Positions 1-7,340 are shown, counted from the first letter of the stretch. The stretch: 11,213 nt of DNA from DATAFO01 sp046728935 (GCA_046728935.1 JBKPFS010000134.1:1-11213); one strand, 5' to 3'. The notes: generated by a model from the letters alone, not told the origin. A program made the numbers and translations.

Positions 1-243
1 GAGCCGGCGCGTGCTCGAAAGCCGCGCGAGACGCGCGAGGCCGCTCCCGCTCCCGCGGCGTCGTCGAGCGGCGCTCCGCGAAAGCGCGCCCGCACGCCGG
101 CCGCAACCCGCCAGACACGCTCGCCGCGACCGGCCACGCAACGGGCCACGAACCAGCGCCAGCAGAGTCGGGCCACGAGCGAGGGGCCTCCGGCGTCGGC
201 CGGGGGCGAGGACGAGCCGCGCCCCGCCCCCGCCGGTGGCTGA
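1..243 (+). CDS. C-terminal tail of an unidentified upstream protein (partial)
   Basis: This frame is open from the first base to a TGA at 241-243, giving 80 residues with no start inside the window. The residues are almost all Ala, Arg, Pro, Ser, Thr, Gln and Gly with a few acidic residues near the end (short examples: PRKRAR, TRQTR, GGEDEPRP). There is no hydrophobic core, so this is probably a disordered basic tail rather than a folded domain. The stop overlaps the GTG start of ndk by eight bases, which fits a tightly packed operon and supports this frame over the frame that runs through into ndk. The protein cannot be named from the tail. A folate or tRNA-synthetase gene is often found upstream of ndk in related bacteria, but that is only a guess from family context. 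Two other proteins in the window (the RNase and L21) also end in basic low-complexity tails. Confidence 0.6.
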   Translation, partial: EPARARKPRETREAAPAPAASSSGAPRKRARTPAATRQTRSPRPATQRATNQRQQSRATSEGPPASAGGEDEPRPAPAGG

Positions 244-652
244 GACCGGCCGCACCCTGATCCTGATCAAGCCCGACGCCTTCGAGCGCGGGCTGACCGG
301 TGAGGTGCTCGCCCGCTTTGAGCGGAAGGGCCTTCGGATCACCGCCCTCCGCCTGCTCCAGGCCGATGAGGAGATCGCCAACGTCCACTACGCTGAGCAC
401 ACCGAGAAGCCGTTCTTCGGCGAGCTGGTCGAGTTCATCACCCGCGGGCCGCTCGTCGCCGCGGTACTCGAGGGCCACGAGGCGGTGGCCGCGGCTCGCC
501 AGGTGATCGGCGCCACGAACCCGATCGAGGCGGACGCCGGCTCTCTTCGTGGTGAGTTCGCGCTCGAGGTGACTTACAACCTGGTCCACGGCGCCGACTC
601 CCCGGAGTCCGCCGAGCGCGAGATCGAGATCTGGTTCCCGGACCTCGACTGA
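236..652 (+). CDS. ndk: Nucleoside diphosphate kinase
   Basis: The enzyme moves the terminal phosphate of ATP onto other (d)NDPs through a phosphohistidine, balancing the cytoplasmic NTP pool. The 138-residue length from GTG 236 is the usual family length. The N-terminal strand RTLILIKPDAFERG carries the conserved Lys-12. RPFF-like KPFFGELVEFITRGP and GSLRGEFA follow in the expected order. The active-site block NLVHGADSPE places the phosphorylated histidine at residue 118. The frame is open upstream to ATG 11, but those extra 75 residues are Arg/Pro-rich, unlike any kinase, and overlap the tail of the preceding gene, so GTG 236 is chosen. No clear Shine-Dalgarno precedes it, and coupling to the upstream stop is likely. 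The stop TGA (650-652) overlaps the proposed start of maf. Identity is very secure; the start is less so. Confidence 0.95.
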   Translation: MAETGRTLILIKPDAFERGLTGEVLARFERKGLRITALRLLQADEEIANVHYAEHTEKPFFGELVEFITRGPLVAAVLEGHEAVAAARQVIGATNPIEADAGSLRGEFALEVTYNLVHGADSPESAEREIEIWFPDLD

Positions 653-1278
653 TCCTCGCCTCGGCGTCGCCGCGGCGGCGTGAGCTGCTGACCGCCCTTC
701 GCGTCCCGTTCGAGGTCGTCGTTCCCGAGGTCGAGGAGGAGCCCGACGGGGTCCCGGAGGAGGTGGTGCTCTCCAACGCGCGGCGGAAGGCGCAGGCCGT
801 GCTGGAACAGGTGGGGGAGGGGGCCGTGGTCCTCGGGGTCGATACCGACGTCGCCCTGGACGGGAGGTTGCTGGGGAAGGCGGGTAGCGAGAGCGAGGCC
901 TGGGACCGACTAGAGGCGTTGTCAGGTAGGACCCACGAGGTGCTGAGCGGCGTCGTAATCCTCGGTCCTGGCGCCTTGCTGCCGGATAGCGGCAAGAAGG
1001 CGCCAACTCCCGCCGAGACCGGCGAACGCCTCGGCGTCGCTACCTCCTACGTGACGTTTAGACGCCTCGACGACGAGACGATCTCGCGCTACCTCGCCTC
1101 CGGCGAGTGGCGCGACCGGGCGGGCGCCTACGCGATCCAGGGCCTCGGCGCGATCCTGGTGGAGCGCCTCGAGGGGGACTTCGCAAACGTCGTCGGCCTG
1201 CCGGTGGGATTGCTGTTGCAGCTCGCGCCCGAGCTGTTCGCGACGCCCGGGCGCGACCCGGACGGAACCCCCAGCTAA
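649..1278 (+). CDS. maf: Maf family nucleoside triphosphate pyrophosphatase (CTG start proposed)
   Basis: Maf proteins hydrolyse non-canonical or selected NTPs to NMP and pyrophosphate and were first linked to septum formation. From CTG 649 the protein is 209 residues and begins with ILASASPRRRELL, the family's N-terminal nucleotide-binding motif. Then come SNARRKA, GVDTDV with the likely catalytic Asp-65, LLGKAGS, LSGRTHEVLSGV, and the C-terminal block with EW at 153-154, AGAYAIQG and NVVGLP. The usual lysine of the W-x-G-K-A-G motif is Arg-157 here. About ten extra residues lie before SYVTFRRL. An initiation at GTG 763 would lose the SASPRR motif, and no ATG, GTG or TTG exists in frame between there and the end of ndk, so CTG 649 overlapping the ndk TGA is the best start. 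It is probably translated by coupling to ndk. Part of the gene (about 905-1070) has more A/T-ending codons than its neighbours. Substrate subclass cannot be decided. Confidence 0.88.
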   Translation: MILASASPRRRELLTALRVPFEVVVPEVEEEPDGVPEEVVLSNARRKAQAVLEQVGEGAVVLGVDTDVALDGRLLGKAGSESEAWDRLEALSGRTHEVLSGVVILGPGALLPDSGKKAPTPAETGERLGVATSYVTFRRLDDETISRYLASGEWRDRAGAYAIQGLGAILVERLEGDFANVVGLPVGLLLQLAPELFATPGRDPDGTPS

Positions 1279-1293
1279 GCGCCGGAAAGCGCG

Positions 1294-1352
1294 AAAACCC
1301 TCAGGCGAAGGTTCACCTTCAGCGCCGTAACAGACCCTCAAGCTGGGGTTTT
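1294..1352 (+). terminator. Inverted repeats between maf and mreB, possible weak terminator
   Basis: The gap between maf and mreB (1279-1475) starts with nested inverted repeats. AAAACCC (1294-1300) pairs with GGGTTTT (1346-1352), and inside it GAAGGT (1307-1312) pairs with ACCTTC (1315-1320). The direct repeat ACCCTCA also occurs twice. No proper U-tract follows the inner hairpin, so termination is uncertain. The outer arm overlaps the -35 element of the mreB promoter, so the repeat could instead affect promoter access. The rest of the gap is the promoter and a roughly 95-base GC-rich leader in which I see nothing else. Confidence 0.3.
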
Positions 1353-1377
1353 GACTGCCCAACCCCTTCGCTACACT
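1351..1377 (+). promoter_or_regulatory. Probable sigma70-type promoter for the mreB operon
   Basis: TTGACT (1351-1356) matches five of six bases of the -35 consensus. TACACT (1372-1377) fits the TAnnnT -10 pattern common in high-GC actinomycetes. The spacer is 15 bases, or 16 if the -35 is read as TTTGAC at 1350-1355, which is slightly short. It lies in the only sizeable gap before the mre genes. A start near 1384 would leave a leader of about 90 bases before the mreB ATG. Confidence 0.55.
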
Positions 1378-1475
1378 GCGGCCGACCGCCCGGGCCTCGG
1401 GGCGGCCGCGTTGCGCCTCTCCAGGGCCGCGGGAGACGCCGTCCGCCCAGGATCGAATCTCCTTTTGTCTTCAGC

Positions 1476-2531
1476 ATGGGACTGTTCCGCAACCTGACCG
1501 GATTCGGCGGCCGCGACATGGCCGTCGATCTGGGAACCGCCAACACGCTCGTCTACGTGCGAGGCCGCGGCATCGTGCTCTCGGAGCCCTCGGTGGTCGC
1601 GGTCGACTCGCGCTCGGGCGAGGTCCATGCGGTCGGCGTCGAGGCGAAGCGGATGCTCGGTCGCACCCCCGGGACGATCCAAGCCATCCGACCGTTGAAG
1701 GACGGTGTCATCGCCGACTTCGACATCACGGAGGAGATGCTGCGGCACTTCATCCAGCAGGTCCAACAGAACCGCTTCGCGCATCCGAGGGTTGTCGTCT
1801 GCGTTCCCTCGGGCGTGACCGGGGTCGAGAAGCGGGCGGTGGAGGAGGCATGCCTCTCGGCCGGCGCGCGCCAGGCGTATCTGATCGAGGAGCCGATGGC
1901 CGCCGCGATCGGCGCCGGCCTGCCGGTGGGCGAGCCGACGGGGAGCATGGTGCTCGACGTCGGCGGCGGGACCAGCGAGGTCGCCGTGATCTCGCTCGGG
2001 GGGATCGTCGTCTCGGAATCGATCCGCGTGGGGGGCGATGAGATGGACGACGCCCTGACCAACCACTGCAAGCACGAGCACAAGCTGCTGATCGGCCAGC
2101 AGACCGCAGAGGAGGTCAAGCTCGAGATCGGGTCGGCCGCGCCGCTCCCCGAGGAGGTCACGACCGAGATCCGCGGGCGCGACCTGGTCACCGGCCTGCC
2201 GAAGACGATCATGCTCACCTCGAGCGAGGTGCGCGCGGCGATCGAGGAGCCGGTCAGCCAGATCGTCGGCGCGGTCAAGAACACGCTCGATCGCACCCCG
2301 CCGGAGCTGGCCGGCGACATCATGGATCGCGGGATCACGCTCGCGGGCGGCGGGGCGCTGCTCCAGGGAATGGACCAGCGGATGCGCGAGGAGTGCCAGA
2401 TGCCCGCTCAGTTGACCGAGTCCCCGCTGACCTGCGTCGCGGTCGGCTCCGGCCGCTCGCTGGAGGAGTTCGAGGTGATCCATCGGATGGCCCGAAACTC
2501 GAACCGCAGGCGCTACGCGGGCGCGGTGTAG
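1476..2531 (+). CDS. mreB: Rod shape-determining protein MreB (bacterial actin)
   Basis: MreB is an actin-like ATPase that forms short membrane-bound filaments and positions the cell-wall elongation complex. The 351-residue length is normal. The start at ATG 1476 gives MGLFRNLTGF, a short amphipathic membrane-binding helix typical of MreB. Motifs appear in order: phosphate-1 DLGTANT (18-24), EPMAAAIGAG (139-148), phosphate-2 DVGGGTSEVA (161-170), TAEEVKLEIGSA (210-221) and the adenosine motif LAGGGALLQGM (289-299). The reading frame stays open far upstream, but that part is only Arg/Pro-rich shadow sequence, so it is excluded. The Shine-Dalgarno is weak. An unusual His/Cys cluster, NHCKHEHKLLIG, occupies residues 196-207 where a Tyr/Arg/Lys-rich stretch is usual. 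mreC follows after 12 bases. Confidence 0.97.
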   Translation: MGLFRNLTGFGGRDMAVDLGTANTLVYVRGRGIVLSEPSVVAVDSRSGEVHAVGVEAKRMLGRTPGTIQAIRPLKDGVIADFDITEEMLRHFIQQVQQNRFAHPRVVVCVPSGVTGVEKRAVEEACLSAGARQAYLIEEPMAAAIGAGLPVGEPTGSMVLDVGGGTSEVAVISLGGIVVSESIRVGGDEMDDALTNHCKHEHKLLIGQQTAEEVKLEIGSAAPLPEEVTTEIRGRDLVTGLPKTIMLTSSEVRAAIEEPVSQIVGAVKNTLDRTPPELAGDIMDRGITLAGGGALLQGMDQRMREECQMPAQLTESPLTCVAVGSGRSLEEFEVIHRMARNSNRRRYAGAV

Positions 2532-2543
2532 GTCGGGGCGCGG

Positions 2544-3416
2544 ATGTACCGCAAGCAGGTACGCAGGCGCCGGGCGGTCCTGGTGGCGCTGATCGTGATC
2601 TCGCTGATCCTGATCTCGATCAGCTTCAGCGAGGCCGAGAGCGGGCCCCTGCACACCTTCCAGCGCGGCGTCTCCGCCGCGGTGTCGCCGATCGGCGAAG
2701 GCGCCGAGAGGGCCCTGAAGCCCGCGCGGGACCTGGTCGATTGGTTCGGCGAGACCTTCGACGCCCGGGGCGAGAACGATCGTCTGCACGAGGAGCTCGC
2801 GGACGCCCGCCGGCAGCTCGCCGAGGCCGAGTCGGCCGTGGGGGAGAACGAGCACCTTCGCGGCCTAGTCGGGCTCGATCGCTCGGCACCGCTCGGGGGC
2901 TTCGATCCCGTCACGGGCCGGGTGATCGGCCGCTCGCCGACGGTCTGGTACTCGACCGTGACCATCGACAAGGGCTCGAGCTCCGGCGTCGAGGAGAACG
3001 ACGCCGTGATCAACGACGACGGGCTCGTCGGCCGGATCACCGCAGTCACCCGCGGGACGGCGCAGGTGACGCTGATCACCGACCACCGCAGCGCGGTCTC
3101 CGCACGGGTGCTGCCCGACGGGCCCACGGGCGTGGTCGAGCCGGAGGTCGGCGACCCCGACGACCTGCTGCTCGACTTCATCGACAACGATCAGACGATC
3201 GAGGACAACCAAATCCTCGTCACCGCGGGCTGGAGCAACGGGCAGATCTCCTCGGCCTTCCCGCCCGGCCTTCAGATCGGCGAGGTGACCGAGGCCCAGC
3301 CCGGCGAGCAGGAGAGCTACCTGCGCGTCCACGTCGAGCCCTTCGCCGACCTCCGCGACCTCGATCTGGTCCAGGTGCTGACCGGCGGGCCTGACCGTCC
3401 TGGGGTGCCCCGATGA
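2544..3416 (+). CDS. mreC: Rod shape-determining protein MreC
   Basis: MreC is a bitopic membrane protein whose extracytoplasmic part binds and activates PBP2 in the elongation complex. The 290 residues show a basic N-terminus (RKQVRRRR), one transmembrane helix at about 11-27, a coiled-coil at about 74-110 (GENDRLHEELADARRQLAEA) that supports dimer formation, and then the beta-rich MreC domain from about 115. The family-typical features VTGRVIGRSPTVWYSTVTIDKGSSSGV and GLVGRI are visible in that domain. The start ATG 2544 lies 12 bases after the mreB stop with only a weak G-rich ribosome site. The last codons overlap mreD by four bases (ATGA), so mreD translation is probably coupled. The tail ends in Gly/Pro/Arg residues without a further domain. 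Confidence 0.95.
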   Translation: MYRKQVRRRRAVLVALIVISLILISISFSEAESGPLHTFQRGVSAAVSPIGEGAERALKPARDLVDWFGETFDARGENDRLHEELADARRQLAEAESAVGENEHLRGLVGLDRSAPLGGFDPVTGRVIGRSPTVWYSTVTIDKGSSSGVEENDAVINDDGLVGRITAVTRGTAQVTLITDHRSAVSARVLPDGPTGVVEPEVGDPDDLLLDFIDNDQTIEDNQILVTAGWSNGQISSAFPPGLQIGEVTEAQPGEQESYLRVHVEPFADLRDLDLVQVLTGGPDRPGVPR

Positions 3417-4033
3417 TCGTCACCTGGCGGATCGCGGTGCGGATCGCGCTGATCGTCGCCGTCACGGTCGTGCTCCAGATCTCCTTCTTCTCCTACCTCA
3501 ACCTGCTCGGCTCGGCTCCCGACCTGCTCCCGGTGGTGATCGTCTCCCTGGGGCTGCTGGGCGGCGGCGTGGTGGGCGCGGTCGCGGGGTTCGGCGCCGG
3601 ACTGCTGATCGACTCGGTGTTGCTCCAGACGCTCGGCGTCAGCTCGCTGACGCTGCTCTCTATCGGCTACTTGGCGGGGCGCTACCGCGAGGGCTTCGAG
3701 ATCACCAACTCGCTTGTGCCGCCTCTCGTCACCGGAGGGCTGACGCTGCTGGGCGCGGCCGGGTTCGCCGCCCTGCAGCTGATGCTCGGGGTGGACACGC
3801 CGGTGAGCCTGCTGGTCGTGCGCGAGATCCTCGTCCAGGCCCTGCTCGCGATCCTGCTGGCGATCCCGGTCTATCCGCTGCTTCGGCGGGTCCTACGCGC
3901 GGCGCTGGTCGACGACACGCCCCGCACGCGCATCCTCTCCCCGGCATCGGTTCGGCGCGGGCGCCTCGAGCCCTCGCGGATGGTCACCGAGCTCGGCGGC
4001 CGGCGGCGCACGCAGGTGGGCGGAGGCGTCTGA
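3413..4033 (+). CDS. mreD: Rod shape-determining protein MreD
   Basis: MreD is a small polytopic membrane protein of the elongation machinery. The 206 residues start with a short basic segment and then hold about five hydrophobic helices, for example around 8-28, 33-60, 70-87, 102-125 and 131-158. The features LLPVVIVSLGLLGG, GFGAGLLIDSV and GYLAGRY match the usual MreD pattern. After the last helix, about 40 residues form a hydrophilic, Arg-rich cytoplasmic tail (SVRRGRLEP, GGRRRTQ), longer than in many MreD proteins. Assignment rests on topology and on the position between mreC and the PBP2 gene, since MreD sequence is poorly conserved. The start overlaps mreC as ATGA, and the stop TGA shares one base with the next ATG (TGATG), showing tight translational coupling. 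Confidence 0.92.
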   Translation: MIVTWRIAVRIALIVAVTVVLQISFFSYLNLLGSAPDLLPVVIVSLGLLGGGVVGAVAGFGAGLLIDSVLLQTLGVSSLTLLSIGYLAGRYREGFEITNSLVPPLVTGGLTLLGAAGFAALQLMLGVDTPVSLLVVREILVQALLAILLAIPVYPLLRRVLRAALVDDTPRTRILSPASVRRGRLEPSRMVTELGGRRRTQVGGGV

Positions 4034-5985
4034 TGTACGTGGGTGGCGATCGCCGCGGGTCCCTGCTGCCGGCGCAGTTCGCGCTCCGGGTCGCGGTGAT
4101 CGGCGGCGTCGGGCTGGTGATGTTCGCGGCCATCCTCTTCCGGCTCTGGTACCTCCAGGTGCTCTCGGGCGACCACTACCTGGCCGAGGCGCAGAACAAC
4201 CAGGTGCGGGAGTTCACCGTGCAGGCGCCGCGCGGCGAGATCACCGATCGCAACGGCAAGCCGCTGGTAGGCAATCGCACCGCGCTCGCGCTCCAGGTGA
4301 AGCCCACCGAGTTGCCGCGCCAGCGCAAGCGGCGCGAGGAGGTGTTCCGCCGGCTCGCCGGCCCGGCGAACATGTCCCCGGAGCAGATCCGCAAGCAGAT
4401 CCGGCGACAGGCTCGCGAGGTCCCCGCTGCGCCGGTGACGCTTCGCCGCGACGTTCCCTACGAGCTCGTCTACTACCTGCGCGAGAACCAGTCGAAGTTC
4501 CCCGGCGTCAGCGTCGAGCGCGTCTACGTTCGCACCTACCCGCAGGGGACCCTCGGGGCCCACCTGTTCGGCTGGGTGCGCGAGGTCGACGCCGAGGAGC
4601 TCAAGGATCCCCGCTACGAGAGCCTCGACCCGGGCGACTTCGTCGGCAAGCAGGGCGTCGAGTACACCTACGACAACCTGCTGCGCGGCGTCAACGGCGC
4701 CACTCGGGTGCAGGTCGACGCCAGCGGGCGCCCGACCGGCGGCCAGCTCAGCCTGCGCGAGCCGCGGGCGGGGAATGACCTCTCACTCACGATCGACTCC
4801 AAGGTCCAGGCCGCCGGCGAGGCGGCGTTGGGGTCGTTCGCTCATCCGGGCGGCTTCGTGGCGATGAACGTCCGCGACGGCGAGGTCCTCGGGATGGGCT
4901 CGAACCCGAGCTACGACCCGTCGATCTTCGCCAAGCCGGTGATCCCGCCGTCGCAGTACAAGGCGCTCACCTCCGACGCGACCAGCGCGCCGATCACCGA
5001 CCGGGCGATGCAGGGCCTCTATCCGACGGGTTCGACCTTCAAGCCGATCACCGCGGTGGCGGCCCTCTCCAGCGGAGACATCAGCCCGGACGAGATCATC
5101 AACGACCCGGGTGAGGTGACCTTCGGCGACGTCACCTTCGAGAACGCCGGCCACAACGCCAACGGCCCCGTCAACCTGCGGACCGCGCTGCAGGTCTCCT
5201 CCGACGTCTTCTTCTACACCCTCGGCGGGCGGATGAACGAGGCGGACCCCGACGGCGGCCCACTTCAAAGCTGGGCGAAGCAGCTCGGCATCGGCGAGCC
5301 CACCGGGATCGACCTGCTGGGAGAGGCATCCGGGCTTCTCCCGACGCCTGGCTGGCGCGATGACCTCTACCAGCGCTCGCTGGATCCGGACTCACCCGGG
5401 GGCGAGCAGGTGGTGCCGGACGACATCTACGACTACGGAGGCACTGATCGTCCGTGGTCGATCGGCGACAACGTCAACCTCGCGGTCGGCCAGGGCGACC
5501 TCCAGGCCGACCCGCTCCAGATGGCGGTCGCCTACGCCGCGATCGCCAACGGCGGCAACGTCGTCCGCCCACACGTCGGCCGGGAGGTCGAGGATCCGTC
5601 CGGTCGCGTGATCCAGGAGATCGACCCGGCGCCGCGCCGCCACGTCGACATCGATCCCGTCTGGCGCCAGAACATCCTCGAGGGTCTGCACGACGCGGCG
5701 ATGTCGCCGGGCGGCACGTCCTATCCGGTCTTCGGCGGCTTCCCGGTCGACGTCGCCGGCAAGACCGGTACCGCCGAGCGCCCGGGTCATGCCGAAGACC
5801 AGTCCTGGTACGTCGTGCTCGCGCCTTATCCGGACCCGCAGTACGTGGTCGCGGTGACGATCGAGGATGGCGGCTTCGGCGTCGATTCGGCGGCGCCGGC
5901 TGCGCGCCAGATCCTCACCACCCTGCTCAACGTCAAGGAAAAGAAGATCAAGGACGTCGGCAGCGAAGCGGCGGTGGCCGAGTGA
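4033..5985 (+). CDS. mrdA: Penicillin-binding protein 2, class B transpeptidase of elongation
   Basis: PBP2 cross-links peptidoglycan made by RodA during side-wall growth; it sits in the membrane with its catalytic domain outside. The 650 residues have one transmembrane helix at about 18-38 followed by RLWYLQVLSGDHYLAEAQNN, then the pedestal region with the typical APRGEITDRNGKPL. The transpeptidase domain holds all three motifs: STFK with the acyl-acceptor Ser-334 and Lys-337, SSD at 389-391 (the Asp variant of S-x-N common in PBP2) and KTG at 577-579. YPTGSTFKP and AGKTGTAE flank them as expected. A segment around 450-480 (PGGEQVVPDDIYDYGGTDRP) looks like a surface loop. The gene starts at ATG 4033 directly on the mreD stop, and its own stop overlaps the rodA ATG (TGATG), which would keep PBP2 and RodA in step. 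Confidence 0.96.
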   Translation: MYVGGDRRGSLLPAQFALRVAVIGGVGLVMFAAILFRLWYLQVLSGDHYLAEAQNNQVREFTVQAPRGEITDRNGKPLVGNRTALALQVKPTELPRQRKRREEVFRRLAGPANMSPEQIRKQIRRQAREVPAAPVTLRRDVPYELVYYLRENQSKFPGVSVERVYVRTYPQGTLGAHLFGWVREVDAEELKDPRYESLDPGDFVGKQGVEYTYDNLLRGVNGATRVQVDASGRPTGGQLSLREPRAGNDLSLTIDSKVQAAGEAALGSFAHPGGFVAMNVRDGEVLGMGSNPSYDPSIFAKPVIPPSQYKALTSDATSAPITDRAMQGLYPTGSTFKPITAVAALSSGDISPDEIINDPGEVTFGDVTFENAGHNANGPVNLRTALQVSSDVFFYTLGGRMNEADPDGGPLQSWAKQLGIGEPTGIDLLGEASGLLPTPGWRDDLYQRSLDPDSPGGEQVVPDDIYDYGGTDRPWSIGDNVNLAVGQGDLQADPLQMAVAYAAIANGGNVVRPHVGREVEDPSGRVIQEIDPAPRRHVDIDPVWRQNILEGLHDAAMSPGGTSYPVFGGFPVDVAGKTGTAERPGHAEDQSWYVVLAPYPDPQYVVAVTIEDGGFGVDSAAPAARQILTTLLNVKEKKIKDVGSEAAVAE

Positions 5986-7187
5986 TGGAAGCGATCCCCC
6001 GCCCGCGACCGTTCGAGCAGCGCCGCCGCGAGGGGCTTCTCGAGCGCAGCGGGTTCCAGCACCTCGACGTCGCGCTCCTGGGGGCGTCCGTGGCGCTGAT
6101 CGCGTTCAGCATCTACACCCTTGCCGTCACCACCAGCGGGGACGTGCCCGGGAACCCGCACTTCTACGCGCTGCGGCAGGCGATCTACGCGGTGATCGGG
6201 ATCGCCCTGATGCTCGCGGTCGCCAGGATCGACTACTCGCGCTTCCGCGAGCTCCGGGTGGGGCTCTACTCGGCGATGATCGCCACGATCGTGCTCGTGC
6301 TCGCGCTCGGCGAGGCGACGCGCGGCTCGCGGCGGTGGATCGAGCTTCCGTTCTTCACCTTCCAGCCCTCGGAGCTGGGGAAGGTCCTCTTGCTGCTCGC
6401 CGTCGCCGCGTTCGCGATCGACACGGCGCGGCGCGTCTCACCGGTGCGTCGCTCGGCGCGCCTGCTGCTGCTGGGCGTCGTTCCCGCGCTGCTCGTGTTC
6501 ATGCAGCCCGACCTCGGCACCGGCGCCGCCTACATCGTGATCACGCTCACCGTGCTCTTCGTCGCCGGGGTGCGCTGGACGCACTTCACGGCGCTCGCCG
6601 GGCTGGTCGCCGCGGCCGTGACGATCGTGCTCGTGGTCGCCCCAGCGGTGGGCATCACGGTACTGAAGCCGTACCAGGAGGAGCGGCTTACGGCGTTCCT
6701 CGACCCCAGCGATGACCCCGCCGATTCCAGCTATCAGATCAATCAGGCGCTGATCGCCGTAGGATCTGGGGGAAAGACGGGACGCGGGGACGACGCGACA
6801 CAAACCCAACAAGGCTTTCTCCCGGAGCGAAACACCGACTTCATGTTCGCCGTAGTAGGCGAGCGCTTCGGGTTTGTCGGAGCCGCGTTCCTACTCTGTC
6901 TCTATGCCCTGCTGATCTGGAGGGCGCTGCGAATCTTGACTCTCTCGAAGAACTTGTACGGAAGCATGATCGCCGGCGGACTCGCCGCCATGCTGATGTT
7001 CCACGTCTTCGTCAACGTCGGCATGAACGTCGGGATCATGCCGATTACCGGCATCCCCCTGCCGCTGATGAGCTTCGGCGGGTCGTCCGTGATCGTCACC
7101 TTCCTGGCGCTCGGGCTCCTGCAGTCCATCTACATTCAAGCGCAGCTCACCTCGAAGCGGGGCCAATCCGCTATGAGCGCCCGCTGA
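5985..7187 (+). CDS. rodA: Peptidoglycan glycosyltransferase RodA (SEDS family)
   Basis: RodA is the polytopic SEDS glycosyltransferase that polymerises lipid II and works as a pair with PBP2. From ATG 5985 it is 400 residues with about ten hydrophobic helices after a charged N-terminal tail of roughly 25 residues. Family motifs are clear: RWIELPFFTFQPSELGK (117-133), FMQPDLGTG (172-180), ERLTAFLDP (233-241), SSYQINQALIAVGSGG (248-263), LPERNTDFMFAVVGE (279-293) and GIPLPLMSFGGSS (356-368). Asp-285 in the TDFMFA block falls in the conserved extracellular loop that holds the proposed catalytic Asp in this family, as I recall it. A longer in-frame opening back to 5454 is only shadow of the PBP2 gene. 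Bases about 6755-6975 use many A/T-ending codons (GTA, GGA, CAA, TTT, CGA), unlike the rest of the operon, but the protein motifs there are intact. Confidence 0.95.
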   Translation: MEAIPRPRPFEQRRREGLLERSGFQHLDVALLGASVALIAFSIYTLAVTTSGDVPGNPHFYALRQAIYAVIGIALMLAVARIDYSRFRELRVGLYSAMIATIVLVLALGEATRGSRRWIELPFFTFQPSELGKVLLLLAVAAFAIDTARRVSPVRRSARLLLLGVVPALLVFMQPDLGTGAAYIVITLTVLFVAGVRWTHFTALAGLVAAAVTIVLVVAPAVGITVLKPYQEERLTAFLDPSDDPADSSYQINQALIAVGSGGKTGRGDDATQTQQGFLPERNTDFMFAVVGERFGFVGAAFLLCLYALLIWRALRILTLSKNLYGSMIAGGLAAMLMFHVFVNVGMNVGIMPITGIPLPLMSFGGSSVIVTFLALGLLQSIYIQAQLTSKRGQSAMSAR

Positions 7188-7244
7188 CGCGATCCAGATA
7201 CGACATCCCCGGCTGCGAACCATCGCCATCCGACGTCCTCGGTC

Positions 7245-7272
7245 GGCCGAATACCACTAGGGGTATCCGGCC
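7245..7272 (+). terminator. Hairpin after rodA; terminator or leader element of the RNase gene
   Basis: GGCCGAATACC (7245-7255) and GGTATCCGGCC (7262-7272) form an 11-base-pair stem with a single A-C mismatch and a six-base loop ACTAGG. It starts 58 bases after the rodA stop and ends 81 bases before the next start codon. No U-tract follows, but U-tracts are often missing in high-GC actinomycetes. The remainder of the 166-base gap (7188-7353) shows no convincing promoter hexamers to me. The hairpin could end the mre operon, or be a control element in the 5' leader of the RNase mRNA. Confidence 0.45.
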
Positions 7273-7340
7273 TCCTTGCGTCCTTGGCTGGCTCGGTTCT
7301 CGCTCGGGTCAGTGGCACCTGGACCGCGCCACCGGGCGCT

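Noticed and set aside
11..235. N-terminal extension of nucleoside diphosphate kinase
   Set aside because: A different frame in this region ends in a stop overlapping GTG 236, and the kinase has its usual length from that codon.
1107..1475. N-terminal extension of MreB into maf
   Set aside because: The added residues are Arg/Pro-rich without similarity to MreB, and the amphipathic MGLFRNL start at 1476 is typical of the family.
1371..2855. A 494-codon open frame on the - strand opposite mreB and mreC
   Set aside because: It has no recognisable motif, is rich in Arg, Asp and His as expected for the antisense of high-GC coding DNA, and lies opposite certain genes.
5454..5984. N-terminal extension of RodA by 177 residues within the PBP2 gene
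   Set aside because: The extension is Arg/Gly/Pro-rich frame shadow, and the RodA N-terminus fits ATG 5985, which overlaps the PBP2 stop.
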